A DNA stretch of 64,000 nucleotides from Pelagomonas calceolata (lineage: Eukaryota; Sar; Pelagophyceae; Pelagomonadales; Pelagomonadaceae): the NCBI GenBank assembly GCA_918797485.1, contig CAKKNE010000002.1, forward strand, positions 4,368,501-4,432,500, written 5' to 3'. Made by a program: the position numbers and the translations under genes. Position 1 is the stretch's first letter, and each line of letters begins with the position of its first letter. This document shows positions 43,511 through 52,572 of the stretch, one piece after another. The notes beneath the pieces are model-generated. The model had not been told where the DNA came from, did not search any database, and saw nothing but the letters and a program-made list of their open reading frames with translations.

Positions 43511-46500
43511 TTAATCCAGCTCGTCCTCGTCATAAAGCGCGGCAGGCGGCGCGGGCGGAGGCGCCGGCGCGGCCACCGGAGGCGGAGGAGGCACGTCGTC
43601 ATCGCTGGACGCCGGCCGCCGCTCGGAATAAGACCGCCGCGGCGCCTTCACGGCCACGAACTCCGTCTGGCAGACGACGCACGTGTGCTTGTGCGACTTC
43701 TGGAACCACTCGGCGAGGCACGACGCGTGGAACTTGTTGTGGCACGTGGCGCATTCCAAGTGGGGCAATTTCTTCGACTTGGGATGCAACACCCCGTAGC
43801 AGACGGGGCAGGGCTCGACGCCGTCAAATTCCAAATCTACATCCTTGCGCCAATCTAAGACAGCTCGTTTCGCTGTGGTCGTTTCTGCCGCGGCTCGTAG
43901 CCGCAGGGCCCACCGTCGAGCTTTCTTTTCATCGATGCCCTGGTGCAATCCAAAACTGACACTGACCGACCGAAATGGAAACGCGGGGTCATAACTCAGA
44001 ACCATCTCGATGAGGCACTCGTCGCGCTCGTACTGGGCCGTCACCGTTCGCGCTCTAGAAGCTACTTTGACCTTCAGCGTAGAATCAGGATTGGTCTCGT
44101 CCCCGAAGCCTTCCCTGGCCACAATTGACAAAGCTTTTGCCACTGGCGTTTCCTTGAGGACGTCCACCACTAAACTTCTAGCTCTCTCAGCATCTCGAGG
44201 CCTCGCGGCAGCGCCCCACCGTCGAGCCTCCGCCGCCCTTGATACACATAACCTATGAAGCGCCCAGCATGCGAGTAATGAAGCCGGTTCAGCTTGATGT
44301 TTCTTGAGGTACGCACTGCAGGGGCCGTCTATACACTTGTCGACGGGTCGCCGTTTCAACGCCGGTAAAGATGCTGAAACGATCGCCATACAAGCGTCGA
44401 AGGCTCTACTGATCAAGGGATCGTCCTCGCCCACATCGAGGTCGACGACGGCCCGCAACAGGACACCCTGGTCCGTTTTGGGGGAGCCACAGGCCCCACA
44501 GATCCCAAGGACATCCGCCACACACGCCGCTAAGCGCGGGTTCGCATCGAGCAGCGGCGTGAGCGCCGCGGCGTCGAGGTCTATTTTTCGGCCCTCGTTC
44601 CTCCTTGAAAGCTCCACAATACAAGCCTCGGCGCAATCCAAGGCGGAGACGTAGGCGGGCGAGCCCTCCTCTTTTAGTAGGAAGGCGCAGGCCGTTTGTA
44701 AGGCAGTTGCTACAGTTTCGAAGGGGACGACCCTTGACGCGTCCGACCGTAACACTTGAGCCGCGCAGGCCAGGGCCGCGGCCCTTTGAGCATCACTGTG
44801 TAGGGAGAGGCCGCGCGCCATGACGTCGGCGGCGCGTCGACACGTCGCATCTGTCAAAGAGTATCCTTCTAGAGTCTGCGCGACGAAGCGGCACGAACCC
44901 GCGTCACCAGTTAACGTAGAGAGCGCTCTCTCGGAAGCCGTCCCCGTCGCCGCCAGCGCCCTTACATGTGTAGAATCACCAGAACACAACGCATCCACCG
45001 CAACTTCGCGGAAGACGCCATCGGAGGCCCCCAACCGCCTCACGACTTTCGTCGCGAGCCAGGCTGCAGACGGCGTCGCGTCCGTCGAGGCGTCCCTCAA
45101 CTCAGCTATCTGGTCGCCTAATGCTTTGAAGGGCGCATCTACCTCTGAAGAATCTCGTTGGAGCTTCGCGGCGACGGTCTGCCTCTCGCGCCCGTCTCCA
45201 AACCTGACGGTGTAGAAGGTCTCGTCGTCGTCAACGTGGACCTGGAGGATCCGACAGCCTTCATTCGTTGGTGAGTAAATGACGTCCTCGCTCTGGCGGA
45301 GGGGCGCCTGCTTTTTTATTGATGAAGGGAGCCGTTCGCTCAGAGCCGAGGCCACTCGCAATGAAGCTCCAATATCTCTGTTGGACAGGGCGACCTTCAA
45401 GGTAGCTAGTAGTAGTGAAGGGATCTTGTCGGGCGGTAACGCAATGGTAGAAGCGCCGCCTCCCTGAGAAACGGTAGAAGCGTCCTGCAGGCCGTCCAAC
45501 GCGAGCTCGAGAGCTAACTCCGCATCTACAACGCCGGGTCTCGCATCTAACCGTAGTAAAGCCTCCACTAGGACGTCGTCCCCACCTATTCTAGAGATGT
45601 CGTCGCCACTCTCCTCGAGGAGATCCAGAAACGTGTCGTTGCGTCCTTCCCGCCACGCATCAGCGTTTACCAGCGGCGCCGCGCCCTTCGCTGTTGATGA
45701 ACACTTTGATAGGGCCGCGCGCCACACATCTAGATCGGCGCTTCCTGACACGGCGAGCGTTTCCAGCGCTCTACGAGCCGCTTCATTTTTATCCTCGCCC
45801 CGGACGCAGGACAACGCATTCTCGAAGTCATCCAAAGCGCCCAGGACCAGCGCGCGGCCCATGACATCGGCCGCTAAATCGCAAGAGCGGCCGCACTCCT
45901 TCACGAGAGAAGATAGGGCCTCCCTTGAGGCGTCTACAGCACAAGCTCGTAACGACGCCATAGAAGCGAAGGGCGCTATCGCAGGGTTCCTCTTCAGTAA
46001 ATCTTCGACGGCCTTGCCGGCGGCGCCCGTCAGGACGGACGGCGGGAGCAATGCGAGCACTTTGTCTAGCGAAACGCCGGCGTGTGCTACTAACGAGTCC
46101 CTCGTCTCGTTATCACCGTTCGACGCGCGCTTCGAGGCCAAGTCACATAACGCGTCCATGGTCGTGTCGTTGAGTAAGGACGCGGCCTCGTCCGGAGGCA
46201 ATGCATGCTCCGCGCGTTTTGATAGAGGCGATGCTGCTAGTTCCCCCAGAAAAAGGCAGCGCCTCGAGACACGCGTCAGCGGCAGTGCTTCCTCGATGAA
46301 CGCGAAGGTCAGGTCCGCCCAGCTTGCTGGAGCGGCGGCGAGCACGGCTCCACATGATTTAGCTGTGGCGTCGACTCCTAGTGCTAGAGTGAACAGGCGG
46401 TCCGACGCCTGCTGGGGCTCCGTCTTCGCTAGTGATTTAGCAACTCTCTCAACAGATGAGCGGGACGGCGCTTCTAAACGCAAGAAGGCGGCCGCAGAAG

Positions 46501-47724
46501 CCCACTTCTCGCTTGCGATCGCGACGGCCGCGGCGACGAGTGGTGCACTCCCGGAATTCATTAGGGCGTCGACGACCTCCGAAGGATCCGATAACGCGTC
46601 GCAGAGCTTCGCGACGTGTTGGGAGACGCCCTTGGCGTGGTACCTATCTTTTGCCGCTTTCGCGACGGCGCGCGCGGCCCTCGTGGAGACATCAATTCTA
46701 GTCGAGGCGTGTTCGACGGTCTCCGGGGACGCTATGGAAGCGACGCAGCTCCACAACGCTTGTACTTCTAGATCCTCCTGGTCTAAAGCAAGTAGCGCGC
46801 GCACGGCGCCCGAGCACTTGGTATCCGCAGCGTCATGCGGGAGGCGCTCCAGCAGGGCGTAGCAACTTCGACGCTCCACCGCATCTGAACTTTTGACGTT
46901 CTTGAGGGCGAGCCAGGTCTGGGGCGAGGCGTAGACCTCTCTCAGTGATGATAAAAAGGCGTCGTCCACACCCGTCCGTTGCGAAGCCGCCACCAACTTG
47001 GCCAGGCCACCGAGGACGCGCGCCCTCGCCTCCGCATCAGAATCCTGGAGCATGGACTGCGCGAATGCAATAATGGTACTGCGGTTCCGCGCGGCGCCTA
47101 TCACCCCATTTTCTTTCGGGAAGGCGGCCTTCCAGGCTCTCACGGCGGCGCGCGCGACGTCGGCGTACCTGTGCTTGCTACGCTTTATCTCTACCGGTGT
47201 TTCTCTCTCCGACAGTGTCGCGATGGTGGCACCGGTGCGCCATCGATGCCGTCGCACGAACGACGTCATGGCGTCGAGGAGACCAAACGCGTCCACCTCC
47301 ACGCCGTCGACGCGACGCCTCTCACTGCGTGGGACGCCGCAACGCACGCGTCGGCCGTCGCCGCCCACCACGGCCCCGCTAAACTCGCCTCGACGGACCG
47401 CAACGGCGCGCCGGCCGCAGCGCACGCTTGTAGAGCATCATACAACCCCTGGCGGACGCGCGCGTCGTCATCTTTAAAACCGAGCAATTCGACGACGCGC
47501 GCGTCTCTCAACCAGTGCGCGACCGCTCGCACTTCGGTCGCGTCCACGGCGGAAACGCGCTGTACCAAAGCATCTAACCCTTTCAGCTTCGTGGCGGCGT
47601 CCTTCTTGCCGCACTGCTTGCAGGCCCGTTCTAAATCTCGGTCGTTTCCGGCGAAGCCCTTGCGGGTCACAACCTGTTTATCTGGCGACGGCGCCTCGAA
47701 CGCGGCGAAGCCCACGAAGCTCAT
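43511..47724 (-). CDS. LTN1: Listerin (LTN1) E3 ubiquitin ligase, two exons
   Basis: Exons 47724-47348 and 47168-43511 join to 1344 residues. The N-terminus has the listerin opening (KQCGKKDAATKLKGLDALVQ) and GPWWAATADAYADVARAAVR continuing into AWKAAFPKE, restored only after splicing. The middle is HEAT-like helical repeat. The C-terminus is the RING-CH finger: EPCPVCYGVLHPKSKKLPHL, ECATCHNKFHASCLAEWF, HTCVVCQTEF, with every zinc ligand. Listerin binds stalled 60S subunits and ubiquitinates the nascent chain in ribosome-associated quality control. An acidic, Pro-rich tail of about 55 residues after the RING is unusual. The start codon overlaps the stop of the small gene upstream. Confidence 0.93.
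47169..47347 (-). mobile_element. Introner-type intron in LTN1, GT-AG, 179 bp
   Basis: Donor-side 8-mer GTGCGTTG, exon start after the acceptor GTACGCCG: 5/8. The core GGCGTCGCGTCGACGGCGTG is present and differs from the young copies by one base. The acceptor is AAGCACAG. Confidence 0.8.
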
Positions 47725-47924
47725 ACCGTCGAGTCGCTGAACATCACGTAGGCGGCGTGTGTCAAAGCGGCACCTAGTCCAACGGCGTAGTACTGCGGGA
47801 GGCGAGGATTGCCTTTCAGCGCGATGCGCATGAGCGGGAAGAGCGGCGCGTAGAGAATCGGTACCAATAAGGCCCAGTTCGGTTCGCGCTTGTGGACGAC
47901 CTGGCCTTGCGTGCTCTCGGCCAT
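47721..47924 (-). CDS. Small membrane protein upstream of and overlapping LTN1
   Basis: A protein of 67 residues with a polar N-terminus (ESTQGQVVHKREPN) and two hydrophobic segments (WALLVPILYAPLFPLMRIAL and YYAVGLGAALTHAAYVMF) separated by KGNPRLPQ. It looks like a small integral membrane protein of mitochondria or ER; I do not recognise a named family. The stop TGA shares TG with the LTN1 start codon (ATGA). Either one transcript carries both frames or LTN1's promoter lies inside this gene. Confidence 0.6.
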   Translation of the reverse strand: MAESTQGQVVHKREPNWALLVPILYAPLFPLMRIALKGNPRLPQYYAVGLGAALTHAAYVMFSDSTV

Positions 47925-48105
47925 GCAGTGATGCGTGTGGTTTTGCCTAGCGAGAGCACTTCGCTGTGCTCGGCTCTACTCGGCTCTACGTGCGTCAGCG
48001 GTGCTCGGCTGTGCCTTGCGTCAGCTTTGCGCGTCCTAGAGCTTTGTAATTCGCAGCGGTAATCGCTCGCAGGCTAGTTGTGCTGGTTTTGTGGAGCTTG
48101 CGATG

Positions 48106-48129
48106 CCTAGTGTCTTACAGGACGCTAGC
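48106..48129 (+). promoter_or_regulatory. Promoter palindrome, 24-bp form
   Basis: CCTAGTGTCTTAC, then AGGA, then CGCTAGC. It lies between the divergent genes starting at 47924 and 48323, about 180-195 bases from each. Confidence 0.8.
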
Positions 48130-48322
48130 CACGGTTTCACGACATTTTCATTTTGTCACGCGCTTTTGCGCTTGGAGACTGATTTACGAGGTCACAACAT
48201 CGCCGCCAGACGACTGAACGGCTAGACCGTCAACAACTCGCGTCGGGAGCGTTTGTTGATCAATTTTGACTTTTGACCTGCGCTCAAAACTAGACGCCAC
48301 GGCGTCGACGCGGTGTACAAGT

Positions 48323-48941
48323 ATGGGGTGGTTCGGTGGTCGGTCCCTGTGCGGAAATCAAATTGTTGCGGCGCGTCTGAATCATGGCCTCCACGCCATC
48401 GACGCGACGCCTGCTCGATAGCGTGGTGGTGCCCATTCCTCGCCGCTCGACCGAGCCCGGTCGGCCGCGCCATCGCCGAGAAATGACTTCTTGAAGAATT
48501 GTCGGATGCACCCGACACACTGGTTGATTTTCGCACAGGTCGGTCCGACTCCGTCGAGACCGTCGAGGGCGCGCAGGAGGTGGTCTCGCGCGTGAGCAGT
48601 GACTTGGCCAAGAAGAAGGACACGGTGAAGAGCCTGCGCGACGCCGGCGTCCCAAAGGCCTGACGCCGTCGACGCGTGTGTGTCCGCGCAGGCAGAAGAC
48701 GGTCAAGGCATTACGAGCGCAGCGCCGCGAGAGCCTCGTCCACGAGATCGTCGCGCTGAAGTCGTACCGGGACCAGCTCCGCGCGACGCTCGCCGGCATC
48801 GATGCCGAGATCGCGGCCAAAAACACGCGGCTCGCCGCACACGACGCCGAGTCGCGGACGGGCAGCGAGGAGTACCAGCGGCTCAAGACGCCGCGCGCGG
48901 CCAAGAAGCCGGCGCGGAGCGTGTCCGACGGGGAGAAGTAG
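48323..48941 (+). CDS. Small coiled-coil protein, three exons
   Basis: Exon 1 is only 16 bases (48323-48338), exon 2 begins at 48539, and exon 3 runs from 48692 to the stop at 48941. Exon 1-2 gives MGWFGGRSDSVETVEGAQEV and continues VVSRVSSDLAKKKDTVKSL. The best second splice (donor near 48636, GC, phase 2) leads into QKTVKALRAQRRESLVHEIV. That makes one uninterrupted heptad region (SYRDQLRATLAGIDAEIAAK) followed by a basic tail. The first intron is certain from its duplication. The second donor is not fixed: GTCCCAAAG at 48649 with a later acceptor is an alternative. The function is unknown. Confidence 0.65.
48339..48538 (+). mobile_element. Introner intron, GT-AG, 200 bp, perfect 8-bp duplication, reversed core
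   Basis: GTCGGTCC occurs at both ends: first as the intron's donor end, then as the start of exon 2. The ends are CTGTGCGGAAATCAA and TTGATTTTCGCACAG, a clean inverted repeat. The core is in the opposite orientation to the copy at 24065 (here CCACGCCATCGACGCG on the transcribed-sense strand), so this element is spliced from its other strand. Confidence 0.9.
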
Positions 48942-49301
48942 GGTCTTGGGCTTGTGTTCTCTTCCCCGCGTTTACCCTGCAAGACCCCCCCTTTTCGCTT
49001 CTTATGGCCCAGAGACGTCCCGAGGTGTCAATGGACATGTATCGGGCACCGAGACCGCGCGGGGGAGGGGTCCAAAAAAAGAGAAGGCAAGGCAGCTCTG
49101 CCTCGCGGGAGGTGCCCAAGCTGGCCGCCGCGCGACTTTAGAACAGCGCTGGCGGTACAGGGAGGGCCCTTTGGGTCTACGCTGCAAGCGAAAAAAGACT
49201 GCGTCAGTATTGCGTACCTGTGGGCCGAGGACGAGGCTGAAACTCGCCAACCTTAACAGGAGGGGCCCAAACAGCCGCCGAATCACCCCGCGCGGCCCGA
49301 A
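48942..49301. other. Intergenic, no gene supported
   Basis: About 360 bases between two same-strand genes. Several short frames cross it without resemblance to protein. Mild purine runs are present. I looked for a small RNA signature (snRNA 5' ends, tRNA T-loop) and found none I could support. Confidence 0.4.
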
Positions 49302-49808
49302 ATGGTCCTCTTTGGCGGCCTGGAGCTGATCGCAGCCGGCGCGTTCCTCGGCGGTGGCTGCGCCGCCTGTAGAGAGGCCCCAGCAGACCGCGAGCGGCGA
49401 CGAAGGTCACGCGTGGCCGAGATCGTGACGCGCACAAGGGTACGCTTGATGCGCGAGGGCGACAGAGCCGCGTCTCGCCAATTGTTAACAACACCTGAGG
49501 CGAGCCCGAGCCGGCGACCCCGGCGGAGCGGCTCCGAGGCCGACTTGGAGGCGATCGCCTCCCAGCTCAACTCGCCAACGGACGTCTCCGACGACACGGC
49601 GCTTGGTTTTGATGATTCCGGGCGGCGCCTCGACCGGCTCCTCGACGACGCCGAGCGGCGGCGCATCCAGAAGGCCTACGGCCTCGGCGAGAGCCCGCGC
49701 GCGCCGCACTGGCTGCCGCCCGACCGCGACACGAGCCCGCTGCGCGCCGTCGTGAGCGCTCCCACAACCATGGACCAGCCCGTTGCCCCCTTGGTGGCGG
49801 TCCAGTAG
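49302..49808 (+). CDS. Short protein with N-terminal hydrophobic segment, unknown
   Basis: A protein of 168 residues. The N-terminus (LFGGLELIAAGAFLGGGCAA) is one hydrophobic stretch that may be a signal anchor. The rest is charged and low in hydrophobics: ERRRRSRVAEIVTRTRVRLM, a Ser/Pro/Arg region, then LDRLLDDAERRRIQKAYGLG near a probable helix. I recognise no family. It ends 17 bases before the convergent AlkB gene. Confidence 0.5.
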   Translation: MVLFGGLELIAAGAFLGGGCAACREAPADRERRRRSRVAEIVTRTRVRLMREGDRAASRQLLTTPEASPSRRPRRSGSEADLEAIASQLNSPTDVSDDTALGFDDSGRRLDRLLDDAERRRIQKAYGLGESPRAPHWLPPDRDTSPLRAVVSAPTTMDQPVAPLVAVQ

Positions 49809-49824
49809 TGAATTAATAGATCTT

Positions 49825-50743
49825 TTACCTATCTCGCCCCCGATTGTCGTCGAAGTAGCCGCTTGGTACATGTTGATCTCCCAGCCGCTCCGGCAGCGAG
49901 GCGTCGGAGTCCCAGCGCCTGCGTGGGAATAGGGCGTGAGTCGCGCGTCGATGGCGTATGGGTCTCCACGCCATCGCCGTGAAGCAGGACGCGGGCCACG
50001 GACGGCTTCAGGTTGTGCAGGTGCCGCAGCGCAGGCGTGATATAGCGCCAGGTCAAATTGATCCGCACGCCGGCGCCAGTCACTCGCGGCAAGGAGTGCT
50101 CGTAGTCGCGCTGGAACGCTCCTTTCATGACGAGCAGCGACCCATGGCCGAGCGTCACGGAGGTCTCGTTGACGTCACCGCGACGCCGCGTCCGGAACGG
50201 CCGCGCCGCGCCGAGCGAGAGTGAGGGAACGTCGAAGTCGCGGCCCAGCCACGGGTCGTCGTCGGAATGCCACGCGGCGTGTTCAGTGCCGTCCGCGTAG
50301 AGGTTGATCAAGACCGCGTTGAACGACTTTCCGACAGCCCTTTCAACGTCGCGGCGCATGCGGCGCAGCGTCGGCGTGAAGGGGTGTGCGCGTAACCCGG
50401 GCACGTGGTTCGCCGAAAAACGATATTCGCCGACGCCGCCCTCCGCGCACCACATCATGCGCCGCGGGCTGCGGACGCGCGCGCCTTCGATCAGATAGGA
50501 CGTGAAATTGAGCCCAGCATACTGAGCTATCTCGTCGAACATCGCGTCGGCCGTCGCGCGGTCGTAGAAGCGCGGCGCGTGCGCGAGGGCCGACGCGCGC
50601 GACTCGAAGACCGTGGCGAGCGCACTCCCGCGGCGTTGACAACGCGCCAGCGCGTCGACGAGCGGCGCAATGCGCGGCACCTGCACCACGGCCGCAGCGA
50701 CGATTACCGCAGCAGCCGCCGCGCGCCGTGGCGGAGGCCCCAT
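49825..50743 (-). CDS. AlkB-like 2OG-Fe(II) dioxygenase (ALKBH2/3 type), two exons
   Basis: Exons 50743-50004 and 49918-49825 give 277 residues. After a hydrophobic N-terminus (RRAAAAAVIVAAAVVQVPRI) comes the AlkB core: FNAVLINLYADGTEHAAWHS (HxD with the following DD), VPSLSLGAARPFR, SLLVMKGAFQRDYEHSLPR (distal His) and RINLTWRYI with the 2OG- and substrate-binding arginines. These enzymes reverse alkyl lesions in DNA or RNA. The splice at 50003/49919 gives NLKPRWDSDASLPERLGDQ and a natural stop, while reading through gives a low-complexity tail. The hydrophobic leader suggests an organellar pool. Confidence 0.85.
49919..50003 (-). mobile_element. Introner-type intron in the AlkB gene, GT-AG, 85 bp
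   Basis: The acceptor is TTCCCACGCAG and the core GATGGCGTGGAGACC is present with an inverted partner CCATCGACGCG. The donor GTCCGTGG fits phase and C-terminal sense but matches the exon start GCGCTGGG at only 4/8. Confidence 0.65.
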
Positions 50744-50821
50744 TGGAGCTCGGTGCGCTGCTGCGACGTCGCCAGTGGCTTGGCGCACCAGTGCGCAGTG
50801 CGACGTCGCCTCTGGCAAAGC

Positions 50822-50845
50822 GCAAAGGAGAGCACTCTCCTTTGC
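50822..50845. repeat. Perfect 11-bp inverted repeat
   Basis: GCAAAGGAGAG, CA, then CTCTCCTTTGC. It lies about 80 bases upstream of the AlkB start in the divergent intergenic region and may form a hairpin or bind a dimeric factor. Confidence 0.6.
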
Positions 50846-50991
50846 AGGCAAGGTTTGAGTGCCGCGGGCCAGCCACAAGCGCTCAAAGCCCTGATACCCG
50901 CAAGAACACCTCAAAGGCTAACTACTGCGGCGCGAACAGGCGCAAGCTGCGGCGCCTTCGCTTTTGCGACGCAAGCCGATGATCGGCTCTT

Positions 50992-51015
50992 GCTAGTGTC
51001 TTAGAGACCGCTAGC
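50992..51015 (+). promoter_or_regulatory. Promoter palindrome, 24-bp form
   Basis: GCTAGTGTCTTAG, then AGAC, then CGCTAGC. It lies midway between the divergent starts at 50743 and 51272, about 250 bases from each. Confidence 0.7.
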
Positions 51016-51271
51016 TCGATTTCCCGCAAGCACCGGCCAGGCGGTTCGAAGAGGCCTCGACGAGCGCTCGACCGCCCGCAAAGGAGCTCGGACGTCCAAC
51101 ACCCCGCACGCTGAGCATGATCAAAGCGCCAGGCTGCCCATTTTGCGGGACGACTCAGGCTGCACGCCCGCCGAGGCCAGCAGTCGGACGCCTGCAGTGT
51201 CGCCTGGACGCCCACGACTCGCCCGAACGCCTGAAAGCGCCTCAAAGTGCCACTGCCCGCTGGACAGGACG

Positions 51272-52198
51272 ATGGCCGCCCAAATGACGGCCAAGGAGCT
51301 GGCCAAGATGGTCCAGCTCTGTGGGAGAGCCGAGGCCGGCGGCGTCATCGACGACGAGGACGTCAAAGAACTCATAAAAGCCATGGACGACGCCGCCCTA
51401 CCAACGTTAGTAAGAGAGGAGAACTGGCGCAAGGCTCATGAGAGAAGGAAGAAGCGCAACAACAAACCGGACACGCCGGAAGATTCAGAAAGGTACATTC
51501 CGTTCTACGAGAAGGAGGCGCGGCTCGACAACGCGGTGCGGATGCTGCAAGATAAACTGACAGCTAACACGCCCAAGGGCGAAGCTCTCAAGTTATTTCG
51601 ACGAGCGGCCCATGGCAATGATTCCATACCCGTGGCGGAGCTCATCCCGTCATTAAGGGAAACTTTAAGGATCTCCGAGGCGGATCTATCATCTACAGAT
51701 TTGGAGAACATGATCAAGGCGACCACTGATAGGTTTGCCGATGATCAGGGAAATTTGGACCTGGAGTGGATGAGTAACGAAGCTGAACGGTTAATGAAGA
51801 CGTGGGAGGTCGAGCGCCAAACGGAAAAACGTTTGACCCGAGAGACGCCGATGCAGCGGTCCCGACGCATAAAACGGGAGCAGACGCAGATGAGCGCGGC
51901 GGAGCTCAAAGAACGAAGGGACTTGGAGCGGGCGGCGCAGAAGAAGATCGATCGACGGAAACGCGTGGTAGAAAGGTTGGATGACAAGTCGGGCATCGAC
52001 GCCGAGACGGGCGAACCGGTGCAGATCGAGGAGGAGGTGCACGAGCGCACGGACCAAATCAGGTGGAAGACGGGCCATCTCGCGCCCCGCGCTTATGCGG
52101 AGGGGCCTCCAATAAGGCCGCCCGGTTCTCCGCCGGAAGCGGCGAAACGGAAGGCCGCGAAGATGAGGGCGTCCGGCCAGCACTGGGGGACGTGGTAG
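51272..52198 (+). CDS. Charged helical protein, unknown
   Basis: A protein of 308 residues rich in Lys, Arg and Glu. The N-terminal part (AKELAKMVQLCGRAEAGGVI, then DEDVKELIKAMDDA) may be a degenerate EF-hand-like helix-loop-helix, and KGEALKLFRRAAHG with VAELIPSLRETLRISEADLS resembles a second such pair. The rest is coiled (ELKERRDLERAAQKKIDRRK), ending SGQHWGTW. I do not recognise the family. The start is the first ATG before the helical region; the frame upstream to 51143 overlaps the promoter area. Confidence 0.6.
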   Translation: MAAQMTAKELAKMVQLCGRAEAGGVIDDEDVKELIKAMDDAALPTLVREENWRKAHERRKKRNNKPDTPEDSERYIPFYEKEARLDNAVRMLQDKLTANTPKGEALKLFRRAAHGNDSIPVAELIPSLRETLRISEADLSSTDLENMIKATTDRFADDQGNLDLEWMSNEAERLMKTWEVERQTEKRLTRETPMQRSRRIKREQTQMSAAELKERRDLERAAQKKIDRRKRVVERLDDKSGIDAETGEPVQIEEEVHERTDQIRWKTGHLAPRAYAEGPPIRPPGSPPEAAKRKAAKMRASGQHWGTW

Positions 52199-52227
52199 TA
52201 AGATAGTTGTACTAGTACTGGGCGCTC

Positions 52228-52572
52228 GTGGCGGCGGCATGCGTCCCTGCGGCGCGGCGCTGTGGCGTCGAGCGTGGGGCCCCACTTGCGTGGCCACTTG
52301 CGTGGCCCGGGGCTTGGGTCGCGGGCGTCTGGGACACGGACACGGACGGCTTCCGGCGCGAGTTCGTGGCCAAAGTCATCGTCGTCGACCCCTACGCCTC
52401 GGAGCCGCCGGCCTGCCGCGGCGCTGACTACGTCTGGGCGGCGAAGGACGAGCTCGACCACGCCAACCACGCACTTCCACGCCACCGAGGCGACGGTAGT
52501 CAGGAGTGTAGTCAGATACGCACCGACGGTACTTACGCGGCGCGCGAGCGACGACTCGGACGAGGCGCTTAA
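52228..52572 (+). CDS. Possible MRPL46-like fragment or spliced gene
   Basis: The frame lies between two convergent genes. The middle portion (EFVAKVIVVDPYASEP and GADYVWAAKDELDHANH) resembles the C-terminal Nudix-like region of mitochondrial ribosomal protein L46 (a strand, then DYxWxTKxEL). The N-terminus is low complexity, with a duplicated CTTGCGTGGCC unit at 52288-52310. The C-terminus of this frame is not protein-like, but another frame of the same DNA reads HATEATVVRSVVRYAPTVLT, so a short intron near 52470 is possible. It could equally be a decayed gene. Confidence 0.3.
   Translation: MAAACVPAARRCGVERGAPLAWPLAWPGAWVAGVWDTDTDGFRREFVAKVIVVDPYASEPPACRGADYVWAAKDELDHANHALPRHRGDGSQECSQIRTDGTYAARERRLGRGA

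Noticed and set aside
48942-49301. A possible small RNA gene in the gap
   Set aside because: No snRNA 5' consensus, box C/D or H/ACA pair, or tRNA feature could be identified.
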